A stretch of DNA of 64,000 bases from Aureispira sp. CCB-QB1 (GCF_000724545.1 NZ_JHBV01000019.1:1-64000), one strand, 5' to 3'. Counted from the stretch's first letter, positions 19,707 through 29,313 are shown. A program made the numbers and translations. The notes: generated by a model from the sequence alone, not told the origin.

Positions 19707-19738
19707 AGTCATAATTATCAATTTAAAAAACAATTATT

Positions 19739-20551
19739 ATGATGAAAAAAACGGCTCAGAATTCCATTTGTATGTTATGTTTATGGATGGCTTGGTGCAG
19801 CTTTTATAGTTGCCAAAAAGAAACATTCGTGACAGGAAAAAAACAAGATTCTTTTACCCTTCAATCCACTTATACCGAAACTCAATACGACCTAAAAATC
19901 GCTTATCCAAAGACCTATGATGCCACTAAAAAGTACCATACGATTTACTTATTAGATGGCGACGATTATTTTGACGAAGCGAGTGCTGTTATCTCAAATC
20001 AACAACGAGAAGATGTTATTTTGATAGGCATTGGGTATGTAGGTAACAACCAAAGAGGAAGAGATTATTCTTTTCCCAAAGACAGCGATTTCCCCAATGC
20101 ATCTGGAGGTGCAAAAGAATTTATTCAATTTATCAATAACCAACTAATTCCTAAAGTTGAAACGGAAATGGGAGTCAAAAGTAAGGCACGTACTATTTAT
20201 GGTCATTCTTTAGGCGGCTACTTTGCCTTGTATATTTTATTTCAACAAGAACATCCTAATCCTTTTGACAACAGCATCGCTATTAGCCCCAATCTTATGT
20301 GGAAAGATGCTTATTTGTTTGATCTAGAGCAACAATATTATAACCAACGAGATAGCTTAGACAAGCGAATATATATGACTGTTGGTGATTTGGAAGGAGC
20401 GTCTATCAACTTATTTTTTAATGCTTTTAAGAACAAATTACTAACAAGAAATTACACAGGTTTAAGCCTTGATTACGAACGGTTGAGCCACGTATCGCAC
20501 CGCAATAGTCCAATTATAAGTTTCAAAAATGCACTTTCAATCATCCTATAA
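19739..20551 (+). CDS. alpha/beta hydrolase lipoprotein (putative esterase family)
   Basis: The 270-residue protein has a lipoprotein signal peptide with lipobox FYSC (Cys25) and an esterase domain of the Esterase D / enterochelin-esterase type. The strand IYLLDGDDYFDEA is followed by the nucleophile elbow GHSLGG (Ser157). A late aspartate in VGDLEG and a histidine in LSHVSHRNSP fit a Ser-Asp-His triad. It probably hydrolyses ester bonds of an exogenous substrate in the periplasm or at the surface; substrate unknown. The next gene starts 10 nt after its stop, implying co-transcription. Confidence 0.85.
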   Translation: MMKKTAQNSICMLCLWMAWCSFYSCQKETFVTGKKQDSFTLQSTYTETQYDLKIAYPKTYDATKKYHTIYLLDGDDYFDEASAVISNQQREDVILIGIGYVGNNQRGRDYSFPKDSDFPNASGGAKEFIQFINNQLIPKVETEMGVKSKARTIYGHSLGGYFALYILFQQEHPNPFDNSIAISPNLMWKDAYLFDLEQQYYNQRDSLDKRIYMTVGDLEGASINLFFNAFKNKLLTRNYTGLSLDYERLSHVSHRNSPIISFKNALSIIL

Positions 20552-20561
20552 AATAAATCTT

Positions 20562-21188
20562 ATGAAAATCTATTCTTTTTTATGGTTAATGCTCTTTTCT
20601 TTTTCGTCAATATGGGCACAGGAACCAGAGAAAAAAACACCGAAATCATCACACAAATTATGGAAAGTTGAACTCCTACACACCTACGATGTGCTCAATA
20701 TGAGTTATGGGTTTAACTATGGTTTTATTGCCAAAGGCAAGTTCAATTTTTATAACAGGAAGCATTTGAATCTATATTGTGGCATGGCACATCAGTATAG
20801 TTATATATCGGAGTCCGACAACCTTTTTTCGGACAAGGTAGATGGATATACCAAAGATATTGGTTTGTATACGGTGCTAGACATTGTTTTCTATCCTTTT
20901 AAAAAGAAAACGTTGTATCTATCTTTAGAACCTTTTGTTGGATTAACACACCTGCGCTCTAAAGGCACTTTAAAAATGCCGCACTATGGCATCGTAGAAA
21001 CGTATAAAAATGATTACGTTTATTTTAATTATGGATTTACGCAGGGGATAGGGTATACACTAGGGCAATTTACCATACAAGCGTCTGTTTGGTTGTCTCT
21101 AAAAGGATTTTTGGACGAAGGAAGGAGTCGCCCTGCCGACTTTGATTCAAGGTTTTTAATTGGTTTAGGAGCTAGTTATTCCTTTTAA
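20562..21188 (+). CDS. exported beta-barrel-like outer membrane protein of unknown function
   Basis: From the ATG at 20562 (an upstream in-frame ATG overlaps the esterase gene and precedes the signal sequence) the protein has 208 residues. The signal peptide ends SIWAQ near residue 20. The mature part is aromatic-rich with alternating strands such as FNFYNRKHLNLYCGMAHQYS, YLSLEPFVGLTHLRSKG and YVYFNYGFTQGIGYTLGQ, and it ends ASYSF with a terminal aromatic residue, as in outer membrane barrels. It follows the esterase gene by 10 nt. Confidence 0.7.
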   Translation: MKIYSFLWLMLFSFSSIWAQEPEKKTPKSSHKLWKVELLHTYDVLNMSYGFNYGFIAKGKFNFYNRKHLNLYCGMAHQYSYISESDNLFSDKVDGYTKDIGLYTVLDIVFYPFKKKTLYLSLEPFVGLTHLRSKGTLKMPHYGIVETYKNDYVYFNYGFTQGIGYTLGQFTIQASVWLSLKGFLDEGRSRPADFDSRFLIGLGASYSF

Positions 21189-21297
21189 TATATTGCCTGA
21201 CTAATAACTTATGTCCTTCGTTACTTCGCTTGGTCACAGACCTTGATGGAATAGCGAAGGCATTATTGATATGATTGGGTTGAGAAGTTTTTGGATT

Positions 21298-22191
21298 CTA
21301 GGCATTAGAACCAAATGCTTCTTTAAATGTTTGAAACTTATTTCTAGAAACAGGGACTTCATGTGTTGTGCCCTCAAAATGAATGCGATAATTTCGAGCA
21401 TTTCCTGACGTACTGCTAATATTTTTGACATTAACAATGTAAGAACGATGTGTTTTGGAAATAAAAGGATAAGCTTTGAGTGCTTCTTCTAGTTTCTGAA
21501 GGGTGAGCCGATAGGCTTTATATTCTATTTTGTCTGCATTTTTTATGAATACATCGATATAGTTGCCTTCTGTTTTGGCAAATAAAAACGAATCAAGATT
21601 AAGTTGTAGGATTTCATTTTTGTTATGCGTAGGAATTTCAATTAGGTCTGGCGTAGTATTTTGAATTGCTTTAACCTTGGTTTCCAACTCCTTGTTATAG
21701 AAAGATATTTGTTTTAGATTTTCTCTTAGTAGCAAGGTGTAGTTGATCCAAATAATTAAAATAGTGGGAGTCGTACCAATGATTATCACATAAAAAGAAG
21801 CATTTAGAAAGCTGGGTAGAATATCAACGGTATTTTGCGTTTGGCTAATAATAAAGGATAAGAAATTATTAGATATTGCGATGACGAATAAGAGGAATAA
21901 AATTAGTAAACTTTCTTTTCCTACAGTCCAGTTTTCTTTTAATTCAGGTTTAAAAAATAAACGAGGTATCATTTCTGTTACTAAAATGATACTGCCAAAT
22001 GTTACCAGTCCTGCTAAAACACAAGCCCATGTTTTGCTCAAAACATAGTTTTCTATAATATGATTTTCTGTTAGAGTTGTTGTATTAACAATATAGACCA
22101 ATAAGCCTAAGACAATAGCAATAATTGTGTTTCTTTTGGTAGAAAATAAATAGGGATAAGGTTTATTGGAAAGCTGAATTAAGTAGGTCAA
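21298..22191 (-). CDS. membrane-bound LytTR-type transcriptional regulator
   Basis: The 297-residue protein has four hydrophobic helices in its first half (about residues 22-40, 55-75, 92-112 and 127-150), a short coiled linker (LKQISFYNKELETKVKAIQN), and a C-terminal LytTR DNA-binding domain (about 195-295). Markers of that domain are FLFAKTEGNYIDVF, YPFISKTHRSYIVNVKNI and EVPVSRNKFQTFKEAF. Such proteins bind direct DNA repeats, probably as dimers, and sense a signal through the membrane part. There is no receiver domain and no neighbouring histidine kinase. Confidence 0.9.
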   Translation of the reverse strand: MTYLIQLSNKPYPYLFSTKRNTIIAIVLGLLVYIVNTTTLTENHIIENYVLSKTWACVLAGLVTFGSIILVTEMIPRLFFKPELKENWTVGKESLLILFLLFVIAISNNFLSFIISQTQNTVDILPSFLNASFYVIIIGTTPTILIIWINYTLLLRENLKQISFYNKELETKVKAIQNTTPDLIEIPTHNKNEILQLNLDSFLFAKTEGNYIDVFIKNADKIEYKAYRLTLQKLEEALKAYPFISKTHRSYIVNVKNISSTSGNARNYRIHFEGTTHEVPVSRNKFQTFKEAFGSNA

Positions 22192-22422
22192 AACAGTAAG
22201 TATCGTACATTAGAAATAGGCTATTAATTGGCGACAAAATAGGTAAATAAATGCGTTTATTGGCATCTAGCAAAAGCAAAATATAAAAGATAGAATAGAT
22301 CTCACGAATTTTCATTAAATTAGAAGCAAGCCCCTTTTGTTATTTTATGGTAGTTCACGAATACATAGTTACAGCACAGTTGACTATTGAAGTAACGACC
22401 TATTAATTTTAAATGAATTGTT

Positions 22423-24498
22423 ATGCTAATATTGTTGGGATTTTTGATTGCGATTACTTTGTCAATAAGTGCACAAGCACAGAGTACCTCTATTTTTTTT
22501 CAGAATAATACAGAGCTGGAATTTGGCGTAACAGCTGTACAATCAGGAACGCATACGATGGATGCCAACGAATGGTCTCTAAAAGCAACAGATGTGGAGG
22601 CTTGGGAGATGCGCAAAGAACTCTTAGAAACGAATCGAAATAACGGAATACACAATGGAGAAACCTTTTATTTTGATGTTTATGTATGGCATGGTACCGA
22701 CACGCTACAATTACAACTAAAACTAGAAGGAAATTTTATAGGTAGTGATATGGAGCATTCATTGAAAGGTTCTAATTTTAACCATCCGTGGTACGATGAT
22801 GGAGGTTTTTATGAAGAAAGTCTGATGTTTGGAAATTTGCCTGTAACCGTTAAATACAAACCAGATGGAACCGATGCTTTTTTTAATAGAGATATTGTAT
22901 TTGCCATCCAAGACAACCGTCCCAAATATACAATTGATTCTGCTGATTTTTCGAATCCCAATGTAATCAATGTTTTGTCGTACAATATCAAATTTTTGCC
23001 ACCTCCTATTGGTACGTTTGATGCTGCTGAGCGTGCCGATGTGATTCCTAGATATATCAGTCCATATCAAGATGTCGTTATTTTTCAAGAGGCGTTTGAA
23101 GATGCAGCCCGAAACAACAACTTAGTCCCTGCCATGCAAGCGGCAGGATTCTCGTATCAAACAGATATTCTCAACGATGGGCAAATAATTGAGAACGGTG
23201 GAGTGATTATCTTTAGCCGTTGGCCAATTGAGTTGGAGGATGAATATGATTATCGTTCTTGTGATAACAATTCAGGCGACTGCTTTGCTGCGAAAGGGAT
23301 TTTATATGCTAAAATTAATAAACTAGGAAAGAAGTACCATGTTTTTGGAACGCATATGGAAGCGGGAGGGAACCCTAATGATATTGCAATAAAAAAAGAG
23401 CAATTTGGAGAGCAACGTGATTTTATTGCTGCGCAAAATATTCCTGTCGATGAGGCGGTAATATTGGGGGGAGATATGAATACAGATGCGTCATCTGTTC
23501 AATATCCAGATTTGATAGATTCTTTAAATCCTATTATTGGGTTGCACAAAGGCTTTCATGCCTCTACAGATGTGACACGAGATTCAGGCAATATTATTGA
23601 CCACGTATGGGGCGATCGAAAGCATTTGGTACCAATTGATTGTTACACTAAGGTTTGGGTTTATCGAGCGATTGACGATGATTTGTGGGATATTTTTGAT
23701 CCTTCGGATCATTTGCCTGTCAATGGTCGTTTTGAATACCCTGATGTAGATACACCTGTTGTTGCAACGATTGAAATTTGTGGAAGTGGTTCTTTGCAAT
23801 TAACTGCTCCTATGGTACATCCTGATTTGTTGTATCAATGGTTTTTGGATAGTATGCCATTGACAGGAGCAACGAATGCTAGTTATAATAATTCATTAGC
23901 AACAGCAAACGATACAGGACGCTATTCTTGTCGAATTAGAACACAGTTCACAGTAGAGGATACATCGGCGTTAGGGCACCCCAATTGGCCCGATACCGCT
24001 GTACAATATTTTGATTTTGAGATAGCTCATGTCGTGCATATTCCTATTGATATGAATCCTATTATTACACAACAATCAGATACCTTGTTTTCATCAGCAT
24101 CAACAGGAAATCAATGGTACGATGCCAACGGATTAATTGCTGGTGCCACAGATTCTTTTTATGTTTTGACACAATTAGGAAATTACTACACGGTCGTCAA
24201 CCAAGGCAATTGTACGTCTAATCCTTCTAATAGCATTACGTATACCAATCTAAGTTTAATAAAGGAGATGGATGTATTCAAAATTTATCCAAACCCTGCT
24301 TACGAACAGGTTATAATTGAAGTGCTGCCTCAAACAGAAAAGCTTGAAATTATAGATCCAATGGGACGAATTCAGCAGATTGAACTCAATCAAAATACAA
24401 TATCAAGGATTAGTTTAAAAGGTTGGTCTCAAGGAATTTATTGGGTGAAATTAACCCACCCAAACAAAGTATATGTCAAATCCTTTAGCATCAATTAG
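22423..24498 (+). CDS. secreted sphingomyelinase-like phosphodiesterase with T9SS sorting domain
   Basis: A signal peptide ends near residue 20 (AQAQS). Residues 25-180 form an extra beta domain. About residues 185-445 form an endonuclease/exonuclease/phosphatase (DNase I-like) domain, with the motifs VLSYNIKFLP (Asn), FQEAFE (metal-binding Glu), GTHMEAGG, GGDMNTDAS and SDHLPVNG (catalytic His). This set is typical of bacterial neutral sphingomyelinases, which cleave sphingomyelin to ceramide and phosphocholine. An Ig-like part (YQWFLDSMPLTGATNASY) and a T9SS sorting domain starting FKIYPNPAYEQ follow. The 691-residue product is expected outside the cell. Other phosphodiesters are possible substrates. 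Confidence 0.88.
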   Translation: MLILLGFLIAITLSISAQAQSTSIFFQNNTELEFGVTAVQSGTHTMDANEWSLKATDVEAWEMRKELLETNRNNGIHNGETFYFDVYVWHGTDTLQLQLKLEGNFIGSDMEHSLKGSNFNHPWYDDGGFYEESLMFGNLPVTVKYKPDGTDAFFNRDIVFAIQDNRPKYTIDSADFSNPNVINVLSYNIKFLPPPIGTFDAAERADVIPRYISPYQDVVIFQEAFEDAARNNNLVPAMQAAGFSYQTDILNDGQIIENGGVIIFSRWPIELEDEYDYRSCDNNSGDCFAAKGILYAKINKLGKKYHVFGTHMEAGGNPNDIAIKKEQFGEQRDFIAAQNIPVDEAVILGGDMNTDASSVQYPDLIDSLNPIIGLHKGFHASTDVTRDSGNIIDHVWGDRKHLVPIDCYTKVWVYRAIDDDLWDIFDPSDHLPVNGRFEYPDVDTPVVATIEICGSGSLQLTAPMVHPDLLYQWFLDSMPLTGATNASYNNSLATANDTGRYSCRIRTQFTVEDTSALGHPNWPDTAVQYFDFEIAHVVHIPIDMNPIITQQSDTLFSSASTGNQWYDANGLIAGATDSFYVLTQLGNYYTVVNQGNCTSNPSNSITYTNLSLIKEMDVFKIYPNPAYEQVIIEVLPQTEKLEIIDPMGRIQQIELNQNTISRISLKGWSQGIYWVKLTHPNKVYVKSFSIN

Positions 24499-24555
24499 GA
24501 TGTTCAATGATAGTGAATTCTTTATTATTGGATGAGCCATGGATAAATAAAAAAA

Positions 24556-24601
24556 ACTCTAAATACTTCTTTGGTAAAGAACAGAAAGAAGTATTTAGAG
24601 T
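24556..24601. terminator. strong bidirectional terminator
   Basis: A 17-bp perfect stem (24556-24572 with 24585-24601; arm ACTCTAAATACTTCTTT) encloses a 12-nt loop. On the minus strand it is followed by a run of T, so it should end lepA transcription. It also lies after the convergent phosphodiesterase gene. Confidence 0.9.
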
Positions 24602-24634
24602 AGAATATGCGTTGATGGTAAAGCTTCGAGTCGT

Positions 24635-26422
24635 CTAATCTAGTTTTAGAACATCTAAAAATGCTTTTTGAGGAACTTGAACATTTCCTACTTCGCGCAT
24701 TCTTTTCTTACCTTTTTTCTGTTTTTCTAATAATTTACGTTTACGAGAAATATCACCACCATAACATTTTGCTGTAACATCTTTACGAAGTGCCGAGATA
24801 TTTTCACGAGCAACAATTTTAGCACCAATTGCTGCTTGGATAGCAATTTTAAACTGTTGTTTGGGAAGAATATCTTTTAGCTTGGCACACATCCTTTTAC
24901 CAAAAGCAACGGCCTTGGTACGGTGAATCAAACTAGAGAAAGCATCCACACTTTCTCCATTCAACAACACATCTAGTTTGACCAAGTCCGATTGACGATA
25001 ATCCAATGGAGTATAGTCAAAAGAAGCATAACCACGAGAAATAGTTTTCAAGCGATCATAAAAGTCAAAAACAATTTCAGCTAAAGGCAATTCAAATGTC
25101 AACTCTAGTCGACTAGGCGTAAGGTACTGTTGGTTTTTGAGAATACCTCGTTTGTCCATACAAAGCTTGATGATTCCTCCAATGTACTCTGGTTTAGAGA
25201 TAATTTGAGCACGAATATAAGGCTCTTCTACATAATCCAAAATCGTAACATCTGGTAAATCATTTGGCGTATTGATGGTTAGTTTTTCGCCTTTTTTGGT
25301 ATAAGCAAAATAGCTAACGTTAGGAACTGTAGTTAAGACATTTTGATCGTATTCACGTTCCAAACGTTCTTGAATAATTTCTAGATGCAACATACCCAAG
25401 AAACCACAACGGAATCCAAAACCTAAAGCAATAGAGGTTTCTGGTTGAAAGATAAGAGAAGCATCATTCAACTGCAATTTCTCCAAAGCATCTCGCAAAT
25501 CTTCAAAATCATCGTTGTCAATAGGGAATAAACCTGCAAAAACCATTGGTTTGACATCTTCAAAACCTTGGATGGCTTCTTCACAAGGACGCTCTTGCAA
25601 GGTGATAGTATCCCCAACTTTTACTTCCTTAGAATCTTTGGTTCCTGTGATTACATAGCCTACGTTTCCTGCTTCGATAGATTCTTGAGGAACTTGATCC
25701 ATTTTTAAGATACCAATTTCATTGGCAAAGAAATCGCTTTCTGTATTAAAGAAACGAATGGCATCGTTTTTCTTTAATCGACCATTAAAGACGCGATAGT
25801 AAGCAATAACGCCACGGTACTTATCAAACATAGAGTCAAAAATCATGGCTTGTAAAGGCGCTTCTGGATCTCCTTCTGGAGGAGGAATGCGTTCCACGAT
25901 GGCTCTAAAAATGTTATCTAAGCCCAAACCAGTTTTTCCACTAGCGAGAATAATATCTTCGATCTCACAACCCAACAAATCTACAACTTCCTCTGACATT
26001 TCATCAACCATAGCAGATGGCATGTCCACTTTGTTCAAGACAGGAATAATTTCCAAATCATTCTCTAAAGCGAGGTACAAGTTAGAAATGGTTTGCGCTT
26101 GAACACCTTGAGCGGCATCTACCAAAAGCAGGGCACCTTCACAGGCGGCAATAGAACGAGAAACTTCGTAAGAAAAATCTACGTGACCAGGAGTGTCAAT
26201 CAAGTTGAAGATGTATTCTTCGCCATCTTGAACATAGTTGAGTTGAATGGCGTGGGATTTAATGGTAATACCACGCTCACGCTCCAAGTCCATACTATCC
26301 AAGGCTTGGTCTTGCATTTTGCGTTCCGAAATGGTTTGTGTCATTTCCAGCATACGGTCTGCTAGAGTCGACTTTCCGTGGTCAATATGTGCGATAATGC
26401 AAAAGTTTCTTATATTTTTCAT
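24635..26422 (-). CDS. lepA: elongation factor 4 (ribosome back-translocase)
   Basis: This translational GTPase acts on stalled ribosomes and promotes reverse translocation. From the ATG at 26422 the protein has 595 residues, as usual for LepA. The G motifs are AHIDHGKST (P-loop), DTPGHVDFS and NKVDMP. The LepA-specific C-terminal domain is seen in [20 protein letters not shown], then [21 protein letters not shown] longer frame to 26473 adds 17 residues before the conserved [12 protein letters not shown] start, so it is rejected. A strong terminator follows and a promoter candidate lies about 80 nt upstream. Confidence 0.98.
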   Translation of the reverse strand: MKNIRNFCIIAHIDHGKSTLADRMLEMTQTISERKMQDQALDSMDLERERGITIKSHAIQLNYVQDGEEYIFNLIDTPGHVDFSYEVSRSIAACEGALLLVDAAQGVQAQTISNLYLALENDLEIIPVLNKVDMPSAMVDEMSEEVVDLLGCEIEDIILASGKTGLGLDNIFRAIVERIPPPEGDPEAPLQAMIFDSMFDKYRGVIAYYRVFNGRLKKNDAIRFFNTESDFFANEIGILKMDQVPQESIEAGNVGYVITGTKDSKEVKVGDTITLQERPCEEAIQGFEDVKPMVFAGLFPIDNDDFEDLRDALEKLQLNDASLIFQPETSIALGFGFRCGFLGMLHLEIIQERLEREYDQNVLTTVPNVSYFAYTKKGEKLTINTPNDLPDVTILDYVEEPYIRAQIISKPEYIGGIIKLCMDKRGILKNQQYLTPSRLELTFELPLAEIVFDFYDRLKTISRGYASFDYTPLDYRQSDLVKLDVLLNGESVDAFSSLIHRTKAVAFGKRMCAKLKDILPKQQFKIAIQAAIGAKIVARENISALRKDVTAKCYGGDISRKRKLLEKQKKGKKRMREVGNVQVPQKAFLDVLKLD

Positions 26423-26498
26423 GTACTTCTTATAAGTTTCTGTATTGTTGTTATTAATTCCAATCAAAATCAATCTTCTAGAATTAATTAATAGTCTG

Positions 26499-26530
26499 CG
26501 AAAATAAGGCTTTATTCTTGGTATTGCAAA
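26499..26530 (-). promoter_or_regulatory. candidate Bacteroidota promoter for lepA
   Basis: On the minus strand, TTTG (26530-26527) is followed after 20 nt by TATTTTCG (26506-26499), seven of eight matches to TAnnTTTG. Transcription would start roughly 70 nt before the lepA ATG. Confidence 0.45.
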
Positions 26531-26545
26531 CGTTTAGACCAGCAC

Positions 26546-27766
26546 TTAGTCTTGAACTTGCAATTTACCACTAAATATTGTTTGTCCTTTGTGTATAAAT
26601 CTAAAAAAATAAATGCCCTGATTTAAGTTTTTTCGATTGATTGTTAGTGAATTATCTTTTATTTGATGTTGTTTTATAACAACCCTGCCTTGTACATCTA
26701 TTAATTCAAAATCATAGGCAATGCTCGATGGGTTTTCAAATTCAAATGTGGTTTGTGTCTTAAAAGGATTTGGATAGACTTTGACCGAAGATGTATTGGG
26801 AATGGTGGTAATAGGAACGGTGTAGGCATAATTATCAATAATGTTTTGTAATTGATAAAACATTTGGGCATTGATATAGGCATGTGCATAATTGTGTGAT
26901 AATGAAGATACGCCAAAGGAATAATAAGCATTGATATTATTGGTATAAAAAAGAGAACTACCACTTTGACCTGGAACACCCCATCCGCCTCTAACTCCTA
27001 AGTAAGTTGAAGGAAAAGAAGGGAAGGTGTCAATATAACCATAGTTGTAATAAAGACTGTCGCCATTATATACCTTTGATGTATCGAATGGGTCTCTTAT
27101 TGCAGGATAACTAAGCTTGTGAAATACTTTATTATCAAAGTAGCTAGCATCAGAAGTATAGGCGATGCCAACCCATCCTATATCCAAGCCAATGGGTTCT
27201 CGAAGTTGTAACAAAGCTGTTTCGTGCCAAAGAGAGCCATTATAGTTTTCTTGGAAAAGATAAATCTTTTTGACCCAACTCGATGGCAAACTACTTTGGA
27301 TCTGACCATTATTATAAGCAGGGGCAATTAAAAAACTATCGGTATGCCATGTTGGAGCGTTACCAACTCTGCGAACACAATGTGCTGCGGTCAAGACCAA
27401 GTCAGGACCAACCATAATGCCTGAACAGCCTGTTCCCGAAAAAGTGTCGGCATTGTAAAAATGGAGTGCTACTGCCGTCCGAATTGGATAGTCTAGTAGA
27501 TTGTGAAAATTTTCTGCTAGTTCGGGTTTGCTAAAGTTGCTGTTTGGAAATAAATTGCTATTAGGAGGAATGGTGATCAGTGTGGCTGGGTTTCCTAGGG
27601 TTCCCATCGAAAAACTCGTGTGATTAAATGTCTGAGTACTGTCGTAAGCAACAGGATCAATTTTGGTGATACTTTGGTTTAAGATGTCATAAACAATAAT
27701 CGTATCTTGTGCTTGTGTCGAATAAAACAAGCTAAGAAGCAAGATAAAAATAAAGCGATGTTTCAT
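26546..27766 (-). CDS. secreted trypsin-like serine protease with T9SS sorting domain
   Basis: The 406-residue protein has a signal peptide (residues 1-19, STQAQ). A chymotrypsin-fold peptidase domain spans about 85-310, with LTAAHC (His129) and the serine loop GQSGSS (Ser268). The usual Asp before the ALL motif is replaced by Glu: WHETALLQL (Glu182), so the acid of the triad may be glutamate or lie elsewhere. A T9SS type A domain beginning VKVYPNPFKTQTTFEF occupies residues 330-406. It is predicted to be extracellular or surface-bound. It lies upstream of lepA on the same strand, but a separate lepA promoter is plausible. Confidence 0.88.
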   Translation of the reverse strand: MKHRFIFILLLSLFYSTQAQDTIIVYDILNQSITKIDPVAYDSTQTFNHTSFSMGTLGNPATLITIPPNSNLFPNSNFSKPELAENFHNLLDYPIRTAVALHFYNADTFSGTGCSGIMVGPDLVLTAAHCVRRVGNAPTWHTDSFLIAPAYNNGQIQSSLPSSWVKKIYLFQENYNGSLWHETALLQLREPIGLDIGWVGIAYTSDASYFDNKVFHKLSYPAIRDPFDTSKVYNGDSLYYNYGYIDTFPSFPSTYLGVRGGWGVPGQSGSSLFYTNNINAYYSFGVSSLSHNYAHAYINAQMFYQLQNIIDNYAYTVPITTIPNTSSVKVYPNPFKTQTTFEFENPSSIAYDFELIDVQGRVVIKQHQIKDNSLTINRKNLNQGIYFFRFIHKGQTIFSGKLQVQD

Positions 27767-27904
27767 TATTGGATCAAATTGTTTTTTAATACTACTCCGT
27801 TGAAAAATGTATTAGTTTGATTATTAATAAAATATGAATCTACAGGTGTTTGTGGTAAAAAAAATGATAATCAAACTAATGCAAGATGCTTTTTTATGTT
27901 TTTA

Positions 27905-28012
27905 CTTCGTGAGCCCACAGGTTCGTAGAAAAAATAAAAAACTAAGCTTGCGCCCTCACGACCGCAGGGAGCTACTACGAAGTAGCACCGCAAGTAATCA
28001 ACGGAGTCTTAT
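27905..28012. repeat. dispersed modular intergenic repeat, copy E
   Basis: It contains AAAAACTAAGCTTGCGCCCT, CACGACCGCAGGGAGCTACT and GAAGTAGCACCGCAAGTAAT. An open frame across it (27834-28097) is explained by the repeat and is not called as a gene. Confidence 0.85.
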
Positions 28013-28156
28013 TTTAGTTTTACTAAATTTTTTTAGTTTTAGGATAAAACGTAATCTATGCAGCTTTTGTGGCAGGTTAAGACAAACAATAAGATAGTAT
28101 CACTATAATTTATGAATTAATTACTATCTTAGTTCGATGCCTTTTGTGAGAGCAGC

Positions 28157-28176
28157 AGATGAATTATAATTCATCT
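28157..28176. promoter_or_regulatory. 20-bp perfect palindrome
   Basis: The sequence AGATGAATTATAATTCATCT is its own reverse complement. It lies 202 nt before the carbonic anhydrase start and could be an operator for a dimeric regulator or a small hairpin. Confidence 0.4.
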
Positions 28177-28226
28177 AAGTAAGTGGACAGAAAAAAGTAT
28201 AGTTAAAAATGTAATTGTTTTTAGTG

Positions 28227-28288
28227 CTGTTCAAAGAAAAAAATTGAAGTTTTAGCGGGCTAAAACGAGATTTTTTGATGAAGAACAG
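28227..28288 (+). promoter_or_regulatory. imperfect hairpin upstream of the carbonic anhydrase gene
   Basis: Nested inverted repeats CTGTTC/GAACAG (28227-28232 and 28283-28288) and GTTTTAG/CTAAAAC (28249-28255 and 28260-28266), with A- and T-runs between them, could fold into one long stem. Its role is unknown; it may be part of the 5' leader. Confidence 0.35.
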
Positions 28289-28378
28289 TGCAAAAAGAAT
28301 TCTATTTTGCCTATAAATTTTTATGAACGATTACTTAGTATAAAAAAACTATTATTTAATTAAATACACCAATATAAA

Positions 28379-28960
28379 ATGGCAAATAATATATCTTGGC
28401 AAGATGCCTTAAATCGTTTAAAAACAGGAAATGCAAATTTTGTAGCAGATAGTTTGGATGGTAAACTTCAAAACTCTTCTCGTCGTAGCGAATTAACTTC
28501 AGGGCAGGCTCCCTTTGCAATTATTCTTAGTTGTGCTGATAGTCGTGTTGTACCAGAATTATCATTTGATACTGGTTTGGGAGAATTATTTGTAATTCGA
28601 GTAGCTGGAAATGTTGCCAACACATCTACAATCGCTAGTATCGAATATGCTGTGGCACATTTAGGTGTCAATTTAATCGTTGTAATGGGACATGAAAGTT
28701 GTGGAGCAATCACGGCTGCATTAGCTGGAGGAGACAATGGTTATAACCTAAATCACTTATTGGGGCATGTAACTCCTGCTATGAGCGCTTCTGAAGATAA
28801 AGATGTAAACACAGTTGTAAAAGTAAACGCACATTTAACTTGTAAGCAATTGGTTTCTCGTTCTTCAATTATTGAGGATGCAGCTAAAAATAAAGGTCTA
28901 AAAATAGTTCCTGCATTTTATAACTTAGGGAGTGGTCAAGTAGATTTTATAGAGGAGTAA
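28379..28960 (+). CDS. beta-class carbonic anhydrase
   Basis: The enzyme interconverts CO2 and bicarbonate in the cytoplasm, supplying bicarbonate for carboxylations and pH balance. The 193-residue protein has the beta-class zinc site Cys52, Asp54 (in SCADSRVVPE), His105 and Cys108 (in GHESCGAI), plus the family stretch VIRVAGNVANTSTIASIEYA. A terminator-like hairpin follows 75 nt after the stop. It is a single-gene unit with a structured upstream region. Confidence 0.96.
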   Translation: MANNISWQDALNRLKTGNANFVADSLDGKLQNSSRRSELTSGQAPFAIILSCADSRVVPELSFDTGLGELFVIRVAGNVANTSTIASIEYAVAHLGVNLIVVMGHESCGAITAALAGGDNGYNLNHLLGHVTPAMSASEDKDVNTVVKVNAHLTCKQLVSRSSIIEDAAKNKGLKIVPAFYNLGSGQVDFIEE

Positions 28961-29035
28961 AGAAGATTAACGGGAGTAAGTTAAAAAGGTATTACACAAC
29001 GATTCTCGATTGTAAGGTGCCAATTAGAACAAAAG

Positions 29036-29079
29036 AATCATCGTCAAACTATTTTAAGATTGGCGATGATTTTTTTTTG
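29036..29079 (+). terminator. intrinsic terminator after the carbonic anhydrase gene
   Basis: AATCATCGTCAA (29036-29047) pairs with TTGGCGATGATT (29060-29071), with one wobble pair, followed by a run of about nine T. Confidence 0.85.
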
Positions 29080-29236
29080 AAAAAATTAATAAAAAATTCC
29101 AACCATTTATTAAAACAAGTTGTCATAGGATTGTTAAGAAAAACTAAAAACACAAGAAAAAGCGCTTACATATATGCAAGCGTTGGTTTCTTATTGTTTG
29201 AATAGTGGAATAGCAAACTAATCATGCTTTTATAGA

Positions 29237-29313
29237 CTCTAACATAGTCCATTCCCAAGACTTGTTAGAGATAACCCTTACAAATTTTGATATTTGTAGG
29301 GGTTTTTGTTTTT
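29237..29313 (+). ncRNA. possible small structured RNA ending in a terminator
   Basis: A long hairpin (CTCTAACATAGTC at 29237-29249 with GACTTGTTAGAG at 29259-29270) is followed at once by a second one (AACCCTTACAAAT at 29273-29285 with ATTTGTAGGGGTT at 29292-29304) and a T-rich tail. No convincing gene precedes it after the carbonic anhydrase terminator, so a short noncoding transcript may end here. No promoter was found. Confidence 0.3.

Noticed and set aside
27834-28097. Open frame of 87 codons
   Set aside because: It runs through dispersed repeat copy E and has no protein-like character.
29017-29205. Open frame of 62 codons after the carbonic anhydrase gene
   Set aside because: It spans the carbonic anhydrase terminator (29036-29079), and the translation is Lys/Asn-rich noise.
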